DNA of 64,000 nucleotides from Myxococcales bacterium (GCA_020633335.1 JACKDU010000001.1:992001-1056000); one strand, 5' to 3'. Numbered from the stretch's first letter, positions 16,989-26,211 are shown. Notes: generated by a model not told the origin, from the letters alone. Numbers and translations: made by a program.

Positions 16989-17624
16989 TCAGGGGAGCGG
17001 GCAGGTGACGTCGACGTGATCGACGGCCGTTTCGCAGAAGCAGCCCGGCGGATCGCCGAGGCAGGCGCAGCTCGGATCGTCGGCGCATTGCTGGGGGAAG
17101 GGGTGGCAGCCGTCGGCGTAGGGCTCGGTGACGATCGCGCAGGGCGGGAGATCGAGGGGCGCGAGGGCCGGGAGGACGCCGCCGAGGACGGTCACGCAGT
17201 AGTTGGTCGCCGCGTCGCAGGCGCAGCCGTGGCAGTCGAAGAGGAGGTCGCCGTCGGTGGTGTCGGTGCCGCTCGAGGTGTCCGTCCCGCTCGAGGTGTC
17301 GGCGCTCGTGGTGCCGACGGTGTCGGTGCCCGCGCTGGTCGAGGCGCTCGCGCTGGTCGAGGCGCTCGCGCTGGTCGAGGCGTCGCCGGAGGTCGTGGTC
17401 GTGGTCGTGGTCGCGCCGGTGCCTGTGTCGTGGGTTGAGGCGCCGGCGCTGCTGGTGCTGCCGGTCCCGCCGGTCCCGCCGGTCGCGGCCGCGGAGGAGG
17501 TGCCGCTCACGTCGCCCATCGATCCGGCGTTGGAGGTGTCGTCGCCGAGGCAGCCGGCGAGGGCGAGGGCGAGGGCGAGGACGAGCGGGGAGGGGAGGGC
17601 GTGGAGACGGGCAGGCATCGGCAT
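16989..17624 (-). CDS. Small lipoprotein with Ser/Thr linker and Cys-rich tail domain
   Basis: The product is 211 aa. The leader LPSPLVLALALALAGCLGDD has a lipobox (LAGC). A ~100-residue Thr/Ser/Gly linker leads to an ~80-aa domain with ten Cys: FDCHGCACDAATNYC, PCAIVTEPYADGC, QQCADDPSCACLGDP, PGCFCETAVDHVDVTC. Same design as the other small surface lipoproteins here, but with a different Cys pattern. Function is unknown. Confidence 0.75.
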   Translation of the reverse strand: MPMPARLHALPSPLVLALALALAGCLGDDTSNAGSMGDVSGTSSAAATGGTGGTGSTSSAGASTHDTGTGATTTTTTTSGDASTSASASTSASASTSAGTDTVGTTSADTSSGTDTSSGTDTTDGDLLFDCHGCACDAATNYCVTVLGGVLPALAPLDLPPCAIVTEPYADGCHPFPQQCADDPSCACLGDPPGCFCETAVDHVDVTCPLP

Positions 17625-17658
17625 CGGCGACCCCCGCGATGGTACCCCGCGGAGCCGC

Positions 17659-18261
17659 TCAGGCGGGCGCGTCGCCCTCGCCGACGATCGCCGCGCCGAC
17701 GATCGTCCAGAGGGCCGCGGTCAGGAGCTCGACGAGGCGGGCGCGCCCGAGCTCGCGGCGGGCGACCCAGTCGAGGCTCATCCCCTCGACGAGGTGGATC
17801 CAGCCGCGGAGGGCCGCGTGGATCGCCGGGGTCGCCTCGAGCTCCGGCGCCTCGGCGATGATCCGGCCGATGATCGCCTCGCGGGTGCCCTCGACGATCG
17901 CCGCGATCTCGGGGTCGACGCCGAGGCCCCCGCGGAGGAGCACCTCGTGGGCCCGGGCGTGGCGCTCGACGTGATCGAGGTAGGCGCCGAGGCCGGCCCG
18001 CATCCGCGCCTCGGGCTCGAGGTCGCGCGGGGTGTCGACCTCGTCGACCAGGCGGGCGGCCGCGTGGCGGACGGTCTCGACGTAGAAGCCGCGCTTGCTC
18101 TGGAAGTAGTGGTAGAGGAGGCCGCGGCTGATGCCAGCGCCAGCGGCGATGTCGTCGATCGAGATCTCGTCGAAGGAGCGCGCGCCGAAGATCTCGAGGC
18201 CGAGCTCGAGGAGCTGCTCGCGGCGGCGATCTCCGGCCGAGGAGGCGCGCTTTTGCGACAC
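17659..18261 (-). CDS. TetR-family transcriptional repressor
   Basis: The product is 200 aa. The N-terminal helix-turn-helix is textbook: RREQLLELGLEIFGARSFDE, IAAGAGISRGLLYHYFQSKR, GFYVETVRHAA. The C-terminal ligand domain (to residue 200) is generic. The gene diverges from the monooxygenase gene at 18322, and the 60-bp gap contains a perfect 24-bp AT-rich palindrome. It most likely represses both genes and is released by a substrate of the enzyme, as is common for TetR/monooxygenase pairs. Confidence 0.9.
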   Translation of the reverse strand: MSQKRASSAGDRRREQLLELGLEIFGARSFDEISIDDIAAGAGISRGLLYHYFQSKRGFYVETVRHAAARLVDEVDTPRDLEPEARMRAGLGAYLDHVERHARAHEVLLRGGLGVDPEIAAIVEGTREAIIGRIIAEAPELEATPAIHAALRGWIHLVEGMSLDWVARRELGRARLVELLTAALWTIVGAAIVGEGDAPA

Positions 18262-18279
18262 CCTGGGAGCCTCGCAGAT

Positions 18280-18303
18280 TTTTGAATTGAATTCAATTCA
18301 AAA
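18280..18303. promoter_or_regulatory. Perfect 24-bp palindrome, probable TetR operator
   Basis: The left half-site is TTTTGAATTGAA and the right half is its exact reverse complement. It lies between the divergent TetR (start 18261) and monooxygenase (start 18322) genes, in an AT-rich island of an otherwise very GC-rich region. Position and symmetry fit a TetR dimer-pair operator overlapping both promoters. Confidence 0.8.
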
Positions 18304-18321
18304 TCCGGCTATGCCCGGCCC

Positions 18322-19827
18322 ATGTCGGCGCCCGAGCTCCGCGAAGACCCCCCAGCCGCTGCCCAGACCGCCCCCGAGCCCGCCGAGCACCTCGACGTCC
18401 TGATCATCGGCGCCGGGATCTCGGGGATCGGCGCGGCCGTCCACCTCCAGCGCCGCTGCCCGAACAAGCGCTACGCGATCATCGAGGCCCGCGCGCGCCT
18501 CGGCGGCACCTGGGACCTCTTCCGCTACCCCGGGATCCGCTCGGACTCCGACATGTTCACGCTCGGCTTCGCCTTCCGCCCCTGGCGCGAGGCGAAGGCG
18601 ATCGCCGACGGCCCGGCGATCCTCCGCTACCTCGAGGAGAGCGCCCGCGAGTTCGGGGTCGATCGCCAGATCCGCTACGGCCTGCGGATGGAGCGGGCGC
18701 GCTGGTCGAGCGCCGAGCGGCGCTGGCGGGTCGAGCTCCGCGATCAGGAGAGCGGCGAGGTGAAGGTGCTGAGCTGCTCCTTCCTCTTCGCGGCGACCGG
18801 CTACTACCGCTACGACCGCGGCTTCACCCCGGAATTCCCGGGGCGCGAGCGCTTCGCCGGGACCATCGTCCACCCCCAGCTCTGGCCCGAGGACCTCGAC
18901 TACGCCGGCAAGAAGATCATCGTCATCGGCTCGGGGGCGACGGCGATGACCCTGGTGCCGGCGCTGGCGGAGAAGGCCGCCCACGTGACGATGCTCCAGC
19001 GCTCGCCGACCTACGTGATCTCGGCGCCCTCCGAGGACAAGGTCGCGGCCGCGCTCCTGCGGCGGCTGCCGACCGAGGTCGCCTACGCGCTCGCGCGCTG
19101 GAAGAACATCGGCGTCTCGTCGCTCTTCTACCGGGCGTCGCGCCGCTTCCCGAAGGCGATCAGCCGCTTCCTGATCGAGGGGGCGCGCCGCCGCCTCCCC
19201 GCCGGCTACGACGTCGAGCGCCACTTCACGCCGCGCTACAAGCCCTGGGATCAGCGCCTCTGCCTGGTCCCGCGGGGCGACATCTTCAAGGCGATCCGGC
19301 GGGGGGCGGCGTCGGTGGTCACCGACACGATCGAGACCTTCACCGAGCGCGGGATCCGGCTGCGCTCGGGCGAGGAGCTCGAGGCCGACATCATCGTCAC
19401 CGCCACCGGCCTCGAGCTCCAGCTCTTCGGCGGCGCCGAGCTCTGGGTCGACGGCCGCCGGATCGACGTCCACGAGACCATGGCCTACCGGGCGATGATG
19501 CTCGGCGGCGTCCCCAACCTCGCCTTCGCGGTCGGCTACACCAACGCGAGCTGGACGCTCAAGGTTGAGCTGGTCGCCGAGTACGTCTGCCGCCTCCTGA
19601 GGCACATGGACGCCCACGGCTACGCGAGCTGCCGGCCGCGCCTCGACCCGAGCGTCCCCGAGGCGCCGCTCCTCAACTTCTCCGCCGGCTACGTCGCGCG
19701 GGCGCTCCCCGAGCTGCCGCGGGGCGGCGCCCGCTACCCCTGGCGGGTCTTCGAGGACTACGCGCTCGATCGGATCACGCTCAAGGCGGCGCCGATCGAC
19801 GACGGGGTGCTGGACTTCGAGCGCTAG
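18322..19827 (+). CDS. Flavin-containing (Baeyer-Villiger-type) monooxygenase
   Basis: The product is 501 aa. The FAD Rossmann motif GAGISG is at residues 30-35, followed by GGTWDLFRYPGIRSDSD. The BVMO fingerprint FxGxxxHxxxW is present as FAGTIVHPQLW. A second dinucleotide motif, VIGSGATA, serves NADPH. Such enzymes insert oxygen next to ketones or oxidise heteroatoms using NADPH, O2 and FAD. Length is normal. ATG 18322 is a short distance from the palindrome, so expression should be under the divergent TetR. The MpaB-type gene 60 bp downstream on the same strand could be co-transcribed. Confidence 0.9.
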   Translation: MSAPELREDPPAAAQTAPEPAEHLDVLIIGAGISGIGAAVHLQRRCPNKRYAIIEARARLGGTWDLFRYPGIRSDSDMFTLGFAFRPWREAKAIADGPAILRYLEESAREFGVDRQIRYGLRMERARWSSAERRWRVELRDQESGEVKVLSCSFLFAATGYYRYDRGFTPEFPGRERFAGTIVHPQLWPEDLDYAGKKIIVIGSGATAMTLVPALAEKAAHVTMLQRSPTYVISAPSEDKVAAALLRRLPTEVAYALARWKNIGVSSLFYRASRRFPKAISRFLIEGARRRLPAGYDVERHFTPRYKPWDQRLCLVPRGDIFKAIRRGAASVVTDTIETFTERGIRLRSGEELEADIIVTATGLELQLFGGAELWVDGRRIDVHETMAYRAMMLGGVPNLAFAVGYTNASWTLKVELVAEYVCRLLRHMDAHGYASCRPRLDPSVPEAPLLNFSAGYVARALPELPRGGARYPWRVFEDYALDRITLKAAPIDDGVLDFER

Positions 19828-19889
19828 CGCGGTCGCGGCGGGCTCCGATCCCGGTAGATCCCTGCGAGGGGCCGGGGTACCGTGCTTCG

Positions 19890-21128
19890 GTGCGCTCCCC
19901 CTCCCCTCAAGCTCCTGGTCGCTGGCGGGCCGAGCGGCTGGTCTCGCCGCCGCCTCGCGGGCGCCTGATCGCGCGCGTCCTCGGCGTCCACGTGCGGGTC
20001 GATGACCCCGACGTGATTCGCCTGCGCGAGGGCCTCGTCCGCGTCGATCCGGTGGCGGACGAGTTCGTCGCCTGGTCGGCCGGGGAGCCGCAGGGTCGCG
20101 GTCGGCGGCTCTTCGAGGCGGCCGTCGAGGGCGGCCTCGCGGCGGTCCCGGACGCCCCGGAGTGCCTGGTGCGGTGGTTCGAGCCCCTCGAGCGCGCGCC
20201 GGCGTGGCTCGATCGGGAGGCGCTCCGCCTCGCCTGCCGGACCTCGTGGCGGACCGGCACGGACACGGGGCTGGTGCTCAGCGCGACCGCCCTGATGGGC
20301 GGCTACCGGAGCAGCGCCGCGGTCAAGCCGCTGGCGATGACCGGGGCGCTCGATCGGATGGTCGTCCGCCGGATCGCCGAGACCTCGCGCTTCGTCCTCG
20401 ACGTCCTCGAGTCGGACACGCTGGAGCGGCGCTCGGCGGGGTTCAAGAGCGCCTGTCGGGTGCGGCTGATGCACGCGCTGGTCCGCCGCTCGCTGACGCG
20501 GCGCGCCGACTGGGACTGGGAGAGCTGGGGCGCGCCGATCAACCAGACCGACATGGCGGCGACGCAGCTCGAGTTCTCGGCGATCTACCTCTTCGGGCTC
20601 ATGGTGCTCGGCTACCGCTTCACGGCGGCGGAGCGCGACGCGATCATGCACCTCTGGCGCTACGTCGGCGTGGTGATGGGGGTCGACGACGCGATCATGG
20701 CCCACACCTACGCCGAGGGCCGGCGGCACATGTACATCCACGCGATGACCAACCCGCCAGCGGACGAGGACAGCCGCGCCCTCGCCCGGGCGCTCCACGA
20801 GCTCCCCCTGCGCCTGGCGGAGACCCCCGAGGCGCGGGCCTACGCGCGCCTGCAGATGCGCTACCGGACGGCGGTCTCGCGCCTCACCCTGGGGGACGAG
20901 GCGGTCGATGACATCGGCCTCCCCGCCGAGCCGCTCTACCCGCTCGTCGCGCTCCAGAGCGTCGCTCGCTTCGGCCTCGAGACGCTGCGCCGCCGCCTGC
21001 CGCTGGCGACGGAGCGGGCGGTCCAGACCGGGCGGGCGCTCCAGCGGGGGGTGATCGCCGGCCTCGTCGGCGACGCGGCTGTGCGCTATGTGCCCTACGC
21101 GGAGCGGAGCGCGGCGTCCTCCGCCTAA
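19890..21128 (+). CDS. Oxygenase MpaB family (DUF2236) protein
   Basis: The product is 412 aa, GTG start at 19890. Motifs of the DUF2236/latex-clearing-protein/MpaB group are seen: RLMHALVRRSL, GAPINQTDMAATQLEFSAIY, LWRYVGVVMGVDDAIMAH. The His of RLMH and further conserved His residues would ligate haem b in this family. Known members cleave rubber or oxidise mycophenolate precursors; most are uncharacterised. It follows the monooxygenase by 62 bp and may be in the same TetR-controlled unit. Substrate unknown. Confidence 0.85.
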   Translation: MRSPSPQAPGRWRAERLVSPPPRGRLIARVLGVHVRVDDPDVIRLREGLVRVDPVADEFVAWSAGEPQGRGRRLFEAAVEGGLAAVPDAPECLVRWFEPLERAPAWLDREALRLACRTSWRTGTDTGLVLSATALMGGYRSSAAVKPLAMTGALDRMVVRRIAETSRFVLDVLESDTLERRSAGFKSACRVRLMHALVRRSLTRRADWDWESWGAPINQTDMAATQLEFSAIYLFGLMVLGYRFTAAERDAIMHLWRYVGVVMGVDDAIMAHTYAEGRRHMYIHAMTNPPADEDSRALARALHELPLRLAETPEARAYARLQMRYRTAVSRLTLGDEAVDDIGLPAEPLYPLVALQSVARFGLETLRRRLPLATERAVQTGRALQRGVIAGLVGDAAVRYVPYAERSAASSA

Positions 21129-21135
21129 TCGGCAT

Positions 21136-21155
21136 ACATGTCCATGTGGACATGT
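21136..21155. terminator. Perfect hairpin between convergent genes
   Basis: The arms ACATGTCC and GGACATGT flank a 4-base ATGT loop in the 33-bp gap between convergent genes ending at 21128 (+) and 21162 (-). No T-tract follows on the plus side, so it is a weak or factor-assisted terminator candidate, usable on both strands. Confidence 0.5.
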
Positions 21156-21161
21156 GTGTAA

Positions 21162-22484
21162 TCAGCGGAGGCGGACGATCTCGAGGCGGCGGTCCTCGAC
21201 CTGGCGGGGCTCGGGCTGGGCGCAGGGGGCCCCCGGCGGGCAATCGGGGGTCTCCTCGATCACGGCCGCGCCGCCGACGTAGATCCGATCGCGGGCGGAG
21301 GTGATGACCGCGCTCACGACCTCGAGGGAGGTGCCGACGCCGAGCTGGCAGCACTCGCCGCTGGCCGGGTCGAGGATGAAGTCGCCGCGCTCGCTCCCGC
21401 TGAGCAGCCATGTCCCGTCGACCATGTCGTGGATCGTGACGTCGCCGGGGGCGTCGGCGGCGAAGGGGAGCGCGATCGTCCGCCAGCGGCGGGTCGATCG
21501 CTCCCAGAGGTGGAGCCCCTCGCGGGCGAGGTAGGCGAGGCGATCGCCGCGGAGGTGGAGGACACGGCGGTTCCGCCACGAGGGATCGAGGCGGCGCTCG
21601 AGCGGGATCAGGGCGCCGCGGCCGAGGTCGAGGAGGTAGCCGCTGAGGACGCCGCGCTCGTTGACGTCGACCGCCGCGAGGACCAGGCCGTCGCTCGCCT
21701 GGAGGGTGGTCGGCAGGGCGGGGTGGGGGAAGCGACCGACCTCGCCGGCGTCGAGGTCGAGGAGGACGCCATCCTCGCAGAGGACGCCGCCCTCGGAGCC
21801 GCCCCAGAGGGCGACGCGGCCGTCGGGGAGGGCCGCGAGGTGGGCGCCCTGGCGGAGCGGGAGGGCCGGCGCCGGCCGCCAGCGGGCCGCGGCGAGGTCG
21901 AGGACGTGGCCGCTCCCGGGGGCGTGGCGCGCGGCCTCGGGGCCGGTCAGGCGCGGCCAGAGGGCCCAGCGGGCGCCGACGCGGACGCTCGCCAGGGGCG
22001 TGCTCAGGAAGGCGGCCGAGGTCGGCGCGCCGTCGCTGGCGACCCGGGTGATCGCGCCGCGCTCGGCGTCGAGGATCGCGGCGGCGATCGGCTCGGCGGC
22101 GAGGGTCGAGCGGGCGATCGCCGCGACCCGGGCGTCGGCGGCGATGAAGGTGGCGCGGAGGTTCGGCGGGAGCGCATCGGGGGCGGCGATCGGCCCGCCG
22201 AGGGGGCGCAGCGAGCGGGCCTCGACGTCGACGAGCGCGGCCTGGAGCGCGCCCTCGGGGGTCAGCTCCGCGATGAGCGCCGCGCCCTCGCCGAGCCACC
22301 CCGCGAACGACTCGTGACCTGGCGAAAAGGGCAGGTCGAGGGTGGCGAGGCGCTCGCCCGGTTCGCCGCAGCGGGGGGCGTCGATCGGCCGGCGGAGGAG
22401 GCCTCCGCAGCCGGACAAGCCGCCGACGAGGCCGCCGGCGAGGCCGGTCGTGAGCGCGAGGAAGGTGCGTCGGGTGGGGCGCAT
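21162..22484 (-). CDS. Tat-exported lipoprotein with beta-propeller-like repeats
   Basis: The product is 440 aa. The N-terminus RPTRRTFLALTTGLAGG carries the twin-arginine motif, and GLSGC follows as lipobox, so it is probably exported folded and lipidated. The body contains repeated strands such as DGRVALWGGSEGG, LHLWERSTRRWRTIALPF, DGTWLLSGSERGDFILDPAS and RDRIYVGGAAVIEE. These look like Kelch or quinoprotein blades (~45-residue period). No cofactor motif is recognised. It is divergent from 22598. Confidence 0.75.
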   Translation of the reverse strand: MRPTRRTFLALTTGLAGGLVGGLSGCGGLLRRPIDAPRCGEPGERLATLDLPFSPGHESFAGWLGEGAALIAELTPEGALQAALVDVEARSLRPLGGPIAAPDALPPNLRATFIAADARVAAIARSTLAAEPIAAAILDAERGAITRVASDGAPTSAAFLSTPLASVRVGARWALWPRLTGPEAARHAPGSGHVLDLAAARWRPAPALPLRQGAHLAALPDGRVALWGGSEGGVLCEDGVLLDLDAGEVGRFPHPALPTTLQASDGLVLAAVDVNERGVLSGYLLDLGRGALIPLERRLDPSWRNRRVLHLRGDRLAYLAREGLHLWERSTRRWRTIALPFAADAPGDVTIHDMVDGTWLLSGSERGDFILDPASGECCQLGVGTSLEVVSAVITSARDRIYVGGAAVIEETPDCPPGAPCAQPEPRQVEDRRLEIVRLR

Positions 22485-22597
22485 GCCGGGGCGGGCGGGC
22501 CAGTCTATCAGGCGGCGGCGGGTCGCGGCCCGTCGCTGGCGCGGGGGCGCGCGAGGGCGCGCGCGTCGGCGAGCGAGCGCCGTGCTAGCCTCGCGTC

Positions 22598-23104
22598 GTG
22601 GGCTCCTGGGACTTCGACGAGGCGATGGACGCGATGGTCCGCCGCCGCGCTGCCGAGCTCGCGGCGTGGGAGCTCGGTGACGTCTTCGAGGCGCCGCTCC
22701 AGGCGATCTTCATCCCGGCCTTTCACCCGACGCTGCGCCTCGCGCTCATCGACGGCGAGGTCGACGTCGCGGCGGCGCCGGGGGACACCCTCGCCGACCT
22801 CGAGACGGTCGCCCTCCCGGCCGATGAGATCGCCGCCCTCGTCGGCGGCCTCGACCTCCGGATCGCCGCCCCGCGGGCGCGTGAGGGCCTGGTGCGCGAC
22901 GGGATGGCCGGCGGGGTGCGGACGCCGACGGCGACGATCACCGGCCACTTCAACAACCTCGAGGCCAGCGATCCGCTCGGTCGGATCGCCGCTGACTTCC
23001 TCCGCCGCACCCTCGCCCACGCCCGCCGGCGGGCGACGATCCGCGCGCTCGAGGTCGTCGCCTCGTACCTCGAGGGCTTCGCGGCGGTCGAGCGGGACGC
23101 GTGA
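22598..23104 (+). CDS. Hypothetical protein
   Basis: The product is 168 aa with a GTG start. It is rich in Ala, Glu, Arg. The N-terminal half is helical (WDFDEAMDAMVRRRAAELA) and the middle has alternating strands (FHPTLRLALIDGEVDVAAAP). It overlaps nothing but ends 3 bp before the membrane-anchored gene at 23108, so the two are translationally coupled and probably function together. No family recognised. Confidence 0.65.
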   Translation: MGSWDFDEAMDAMVRRRAAELAAWELGDVFEAPLQAIFIPAFHPTLRLALIDGEVDVAAAPGDTLADLETVALPADEIAALVGGLDLRIAAPRAREGLVRDGMAGGVRTPTATITGHFNNLEASDPLGRIAADFLRRTLAHARRRATIRALEVVASYLEGFAAVERDA

Positions 23105-23107
23105 GCG

Positions 23108-23497
23108 ATGGATGATCTGATCTTCGCGCTCGTCTGGCTCGCCGTCATGGCGCCGCTGATCGTCGCGGCCTACCGGCGCGATCGTCGGATCCGCGAGATC
23201 GCCCGTCCGCAGAACCCGGCGATCGCGGGCGCGCCGACGATGGCGGCGATCCTCGGCGATCAGGAGACCTGGCTGGCGCTCCTCCGCGGCAAGGTGCGCG
23301 CGGTCTACTCGGTCAGCGCGCCGCAATTCGGCGGCGGTCGCTACGCGGACGACGTCAGGCCCTGCTACCGATCCTTCCTCGTCGACGTCCACGGCGAGGC
23401 CCACGACCTCGAGGCCAGCGAGAGCTTCGCGCGGATCGACGAGAACGCGCGCTGGCTGGCGGAGGCGCTCGGCGTCCGCTACGACGCGAGCGCCTGA
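23108..23497 (+). CDS. Single-pass membrane protein of unknown function
   Basis: The product is 129 aa. The N-terminus FALVWLAVMAPLIVAAYRRD is a membrane anchor with a positively charged cytoplasmic face. The remaining ~100 residues form a soluble domain, with YADDVRPCYRSFLVDVHGEA in its middle. It follows the previous gene by 3 bp, which implies one transcript. Confidence 0.6.
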   Translation: MDDLIFALVWLAVMAPLIVAAYRRDRRIREIARPQNPAIAGAPTMAAILGDQETWLALLRGKVRAVYSVSAPQFGGGRYADDVRPCYRSFLVDVHGEAHDLEASESFARIDENARWLAEALGVRYDASA

Positions 23498-23538
23498 GGG
23501 CGCTTGTCATCGAGGGTTCGGGGGGACACGATCGACCG

Positions 23539-24120
23539 ATGCCGGCCGCCGACTTCGACCCGCACTACGCCCTCCAGCGCGTCTACGAGCGCGCCGGCGA
23601 CGACGAGCGCCGCCTCCTCGGCCCCGCGCTGGTGGGCGAGGGGCCGGCGCGCGAGGCCTATGTAACCTGGCTAAGGGGACATGATCCTGGACGGGCCGAG
23701 GCGCTCGGCCTGGCGGCGGCGCTCGACGGGGCCGACGATCCGGCGGGCGCCGAGCGCCTCCAGGCGCTCCTCTCGGCGATCGACCCGGCCTGGTGGTGGC
23801 TGATGCAGCGCGCGCGGATCCAGAATTGTGGCGCCGCTCGGGCTGCGCCGCCGCGGGTCCGCTTTCAATTCGTGTGTCCCCGCGAGTGGGCGTCGCTGCG
23901 CCCGACGGGTGATCCCCGGGCCCGCGCTTGCGACGAGTGCGGCGAGGTGGTCCACCGCTGCGCGAGCCTCGGCGAGGCGAGCGAGCGGGCGCGCCGCGGC
24001 GAGTGCATCGCCGTCGAGCCGGCGATGGCCCGCGAGGCGGTCCGCGCCGAGGGCCTCCTTGTCCTCGGTCGCCCCGACTACCTCTCCATGTGGGCCCGGG
24101 GGCTCTTTCCTGATGGGTAG
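23539..24120 (+). CDS. Protein with a TIGR02996-like N-terminal domain and Cys/His cluster
   Basis: The product is 193 aa. The N-terminal ~70 residues (YALQRVYERAGDDERRLLGP) with AEALGLAAALDGADDPAG resemble the short repeat-companion domain of TIGR02996 seen in many myxobacterial and planctomycete proteins. A later CDECGEVVHRC motif suggests a zinc-type site. ATG 23539; the stop overlaps the ATG of the next gene at 24113. Function unknown. Confidence 0.6.
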   Translation: MPAADFDPHYALQRVYERAGDDERRLLGPALVGEGPAREAYVTWLRGHDPGRAEALGLAAALDGADDPAGAERLQALLSAIDPAWWWLMQRARIQNCGAARAAPPRVRFQFVCPREWASLRPTGDPRARACDECGEVVHRCASLGEASERARRGECIAVEPAMAREAVRAEGLLVLGRPDYLSMWARGLFPDG

Positions 24121-26209
24121 GGGATCGCGGCGACGCGGCGACGCGGGCGACGACGTCGGGGGGAGCCGCGAGGCTGACCCGCCCGGGCGCTCCGCGAGGC
24201 CGCGTCGGCGGCGTGGTCGGGTCGCGCGGTGGATCTGCGGAGCGCTCGGCGGGGTCCTCTTCTTGGCCTCGGCGAGCGCCGAGGCGGCGCCCTGCCACAC
24301 CAGCCTGCGGGCGCTCTACGAGCGCGCCCAGGCGCGCGCGCGGACCCAGGCGGCGAGGAGCCGGCCGACGATCGCGTCGACGGAGCTCGGACCGCGCTAC
24401 GCCGCGGCCGCGCCCGGCGAGCACCTGCGGATGTACCGGGCGACGCGGGCGGCCGCGGCCGCGGCGGGCCCGGTGGCGCTCGCCCGCCGCGACTTCGCCG
24501 AGGCGCTCGCGCTCTCGCGGGTGCGCGAGTACTACGAGCGCCGTCAGGGCGGGCTCTACGAGGCGATCTACGACGCGTTCGACCGGGGGCGGCGAGCGAA
24601 CGCCGAGGTGCTCAAGGCGTGGCAGGCGGCCTTCGCAGGGGCGGCGCGGGAGGTCGATCGGGAGCTCACCCGGGTCCTCGCCCGGATCTACGACGTGCCC
24701 GGGATCCCCCGGGAGCTGGCGAGCGCGGCCCTCCTCGAGGGCGGCCTCGCCCACGCGCGGCTCGGCGACGTCGACGCGTCACAGGCCCTCTTCGCGCGGG
24801 TCGTCCGCGAGCACCCGGGGAGCGCGGGGTGGCCGCTCGCGCTCCTCCTCCGCGCCGACTTCGCCCACGCGGAGGGCCGCGTCGACGAGGCCCGTCGTCA
24901 CTACACGACCCTCACCCGCGGCGACCCAGGGATCCTCCGCGCGCTCGCCTTCTTCCGGCTCGCGCACGCGCTCCTCGCCGGCGACGAGCGCCTGCGGCCG
25001 GACCCCGAGGCGAGCCTGCGAGCCTTCGTCGTGGCGATCGCCGAGGCCCGGACCTACGACCCGGACGCTCTCCTCAATCGGCAGCTCAGGCGCGACGCCC
25101 GTCGCGATCTGCCGCGGGCCTACGCGGCGGCGCGGGGCCCCGAGGGCGCGCTGGCGGCGATGCGGGGGTGGGGCTCGGACGCCGCCCGCGGCGAGGACGT
25201 GACCGAGATGATGGGTCAACTCCTGGCCGAGCACTACCTCGCCCTCGACCGTCCGGACGCCGCGGCGTCGATCTACCGCCAGCTCATCGCCGCCTTCCCC
25301 GGCGATTCGCAGGTCTGTGAGTGGCAGGCGAAGATCGTGATGAGCACGCTGGCCCGCGATGAGCCGGGCGTGCAGTGGGCGGCGCTCCAGGAGCTCATGG
25401 CGACGGCGCGGGCCCTCGAGCGGAGCGACGCCCCGGCGCGGCTCCGCAAGACCTGCCGCTATCAGGCCGCCGACTACCTGACGGCGATGGCCGGTGATTG
25501 GCACCGGCGGGGCGTCGCGGAGGGGGACGGCGCGCTGCGGAGGCGGGCCGAGGAGGCCTACCGGAGCTTTGCGCAGGCGTTCCCCGAGGATTCGCGGGCG
25601 GCTGCGATGGCGCGTGACCTGGAGGTGCTCAGGCGCGGCGAGGTGCCGCCGGGGGCGGCGTTCTGCGCGGGGTTTGGTGGGGCGCGGACGGGAGACATTG
25701 TCGCACCAAAGGGCAACGAGACCGAGGAGAGCGTCGCCCCCGCCGAAGCGCGAGGGAAAAATGGCGACTTCATCGAGAGCACGGAAGCATCGCGACGGGC
25801 GGTCCAATACATCCTTGGCTTGGCGCGCGGCGGAACACTGCCGAATTCCATACGCCAGGAGCCGAAATGCGAAAGCGCATGCATCGACATTGATAGCCTG
25901 CGGCGCATGAACACCTGCACCATCTGGAATTGTCAGTTTTCGTTTCGCGATCCCGCTGTGGGAGTCCCAAGCTTCGGGGTGGAGGTTGTGGTTGACACCG
26001 CCGGACGGATTTCATCACCAATCGACATTGCGGCGTGCATAAACTCAGACCATGGATGCGAAGTGTTGCTCGGGTACAATGCAGCGCTTCGTCGCCTCCG
26101 TGCCGACCGCATGTCGTTGAGAATCGAGTGGGATCAAGAGCGTCTGTGCCGGACCACTCTGAACGCGGGGTTTGAGCCCCCTTTGTCCCACGCTACGCGC
26201 GGGGTTTGA
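24113..26209 (+). CDS. TPR-type secreted protein with a lower-GC C-terminal extension
   Basis: The product is 698 aa. ATG 24113 overlaps the previous stop by a few bases, so it is co-transcribed with it. A signal segment (ICGALGGVLFLASASAEA) is preceded by an unusually long Arg-rich stretch. Residues ~80-500 are alpha-helical repeats with TPR character (ELASAALLEGGLAHARLGDV, RADFAHAEGRVDEARRHYTT, EHYLALDRPDAAASIYRQLI). From about 25690 the DNA becomes AT-richer, and the remaining ~170 residues differ: many Cys (CESACIDID, CTIWNCQF) and IEWDQERLCRTT near the end. The tail may be a later fusion, since the RHS-relic block starts just beyond. Confidence 0.7.
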   Translation: MGRGSRRRGDAGDDVGGSREADPPGRSARPRRRRGRVARWICGALGGVLFLASASAEAAPCHTSLRALYERAQARARTQAARSRPTIASTELGPRYAAAAPGEHLRMYRATRAAAAAAGPVALARRDFAEALALSRVREYYERRQGGLYEAIYDAFDRGRRANAEVLKAWQAAFAGAAREVDRELTRVLARIYDVPGIPRELASAALLEGGLAHARLGDVDASQALFARVVREHPGSAGWPLALLLRADFAHAEGRVDEARRHYTTLTRGDPGILRALAFFRLAHALLAGDERLRPDPEASLRAFVVAIAEARTYDPDALLNRQLRRDARRDLPRAYAAARGPEGALAAMRGWGSDAARGEDVTEMMGQLLAEHYLALDRPDAAASIYRQLIAAFPGDSQVCEWQAKIVMSTLARDEPGVQWAALQELMATARALERSDAPARLRKTCRYQAADYLTAMAGDWHRRGVAEGDGALRRRAEEAYRSFAQAFPEDSRAAAMARDLEVLRRGEVPPGAAFCAGFGGARTGDIVAPKGNETEESVAPAEARGKNGDFIESTEASRRAVQYILGLARGGTLPNSIRQEPKCESACIDIDSLRRMNTCTIWNCQFSFRDPAVGVPSFGVEVVVDTAGRISSPIDIAACINSDHGCEVLLGYNAALRRLRADRMSLRIEWDQERLCRTTLNAGFEPPLSHATRGV

Positions 26210-26211
26210 GC
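26164..26211 (+). repeat. 14-bp direct repeat at the 3' end of the TPR gene
   Basis: The words at 26164-26177 and 26198-26211 are both CGCGGGGTTTGAGC. The stop codon of the TPR gene (26207-26209) lies in the second copy. A repeat of this kind could be a duplication scar or deletion junction at the block edge. Confidence 0.7.
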
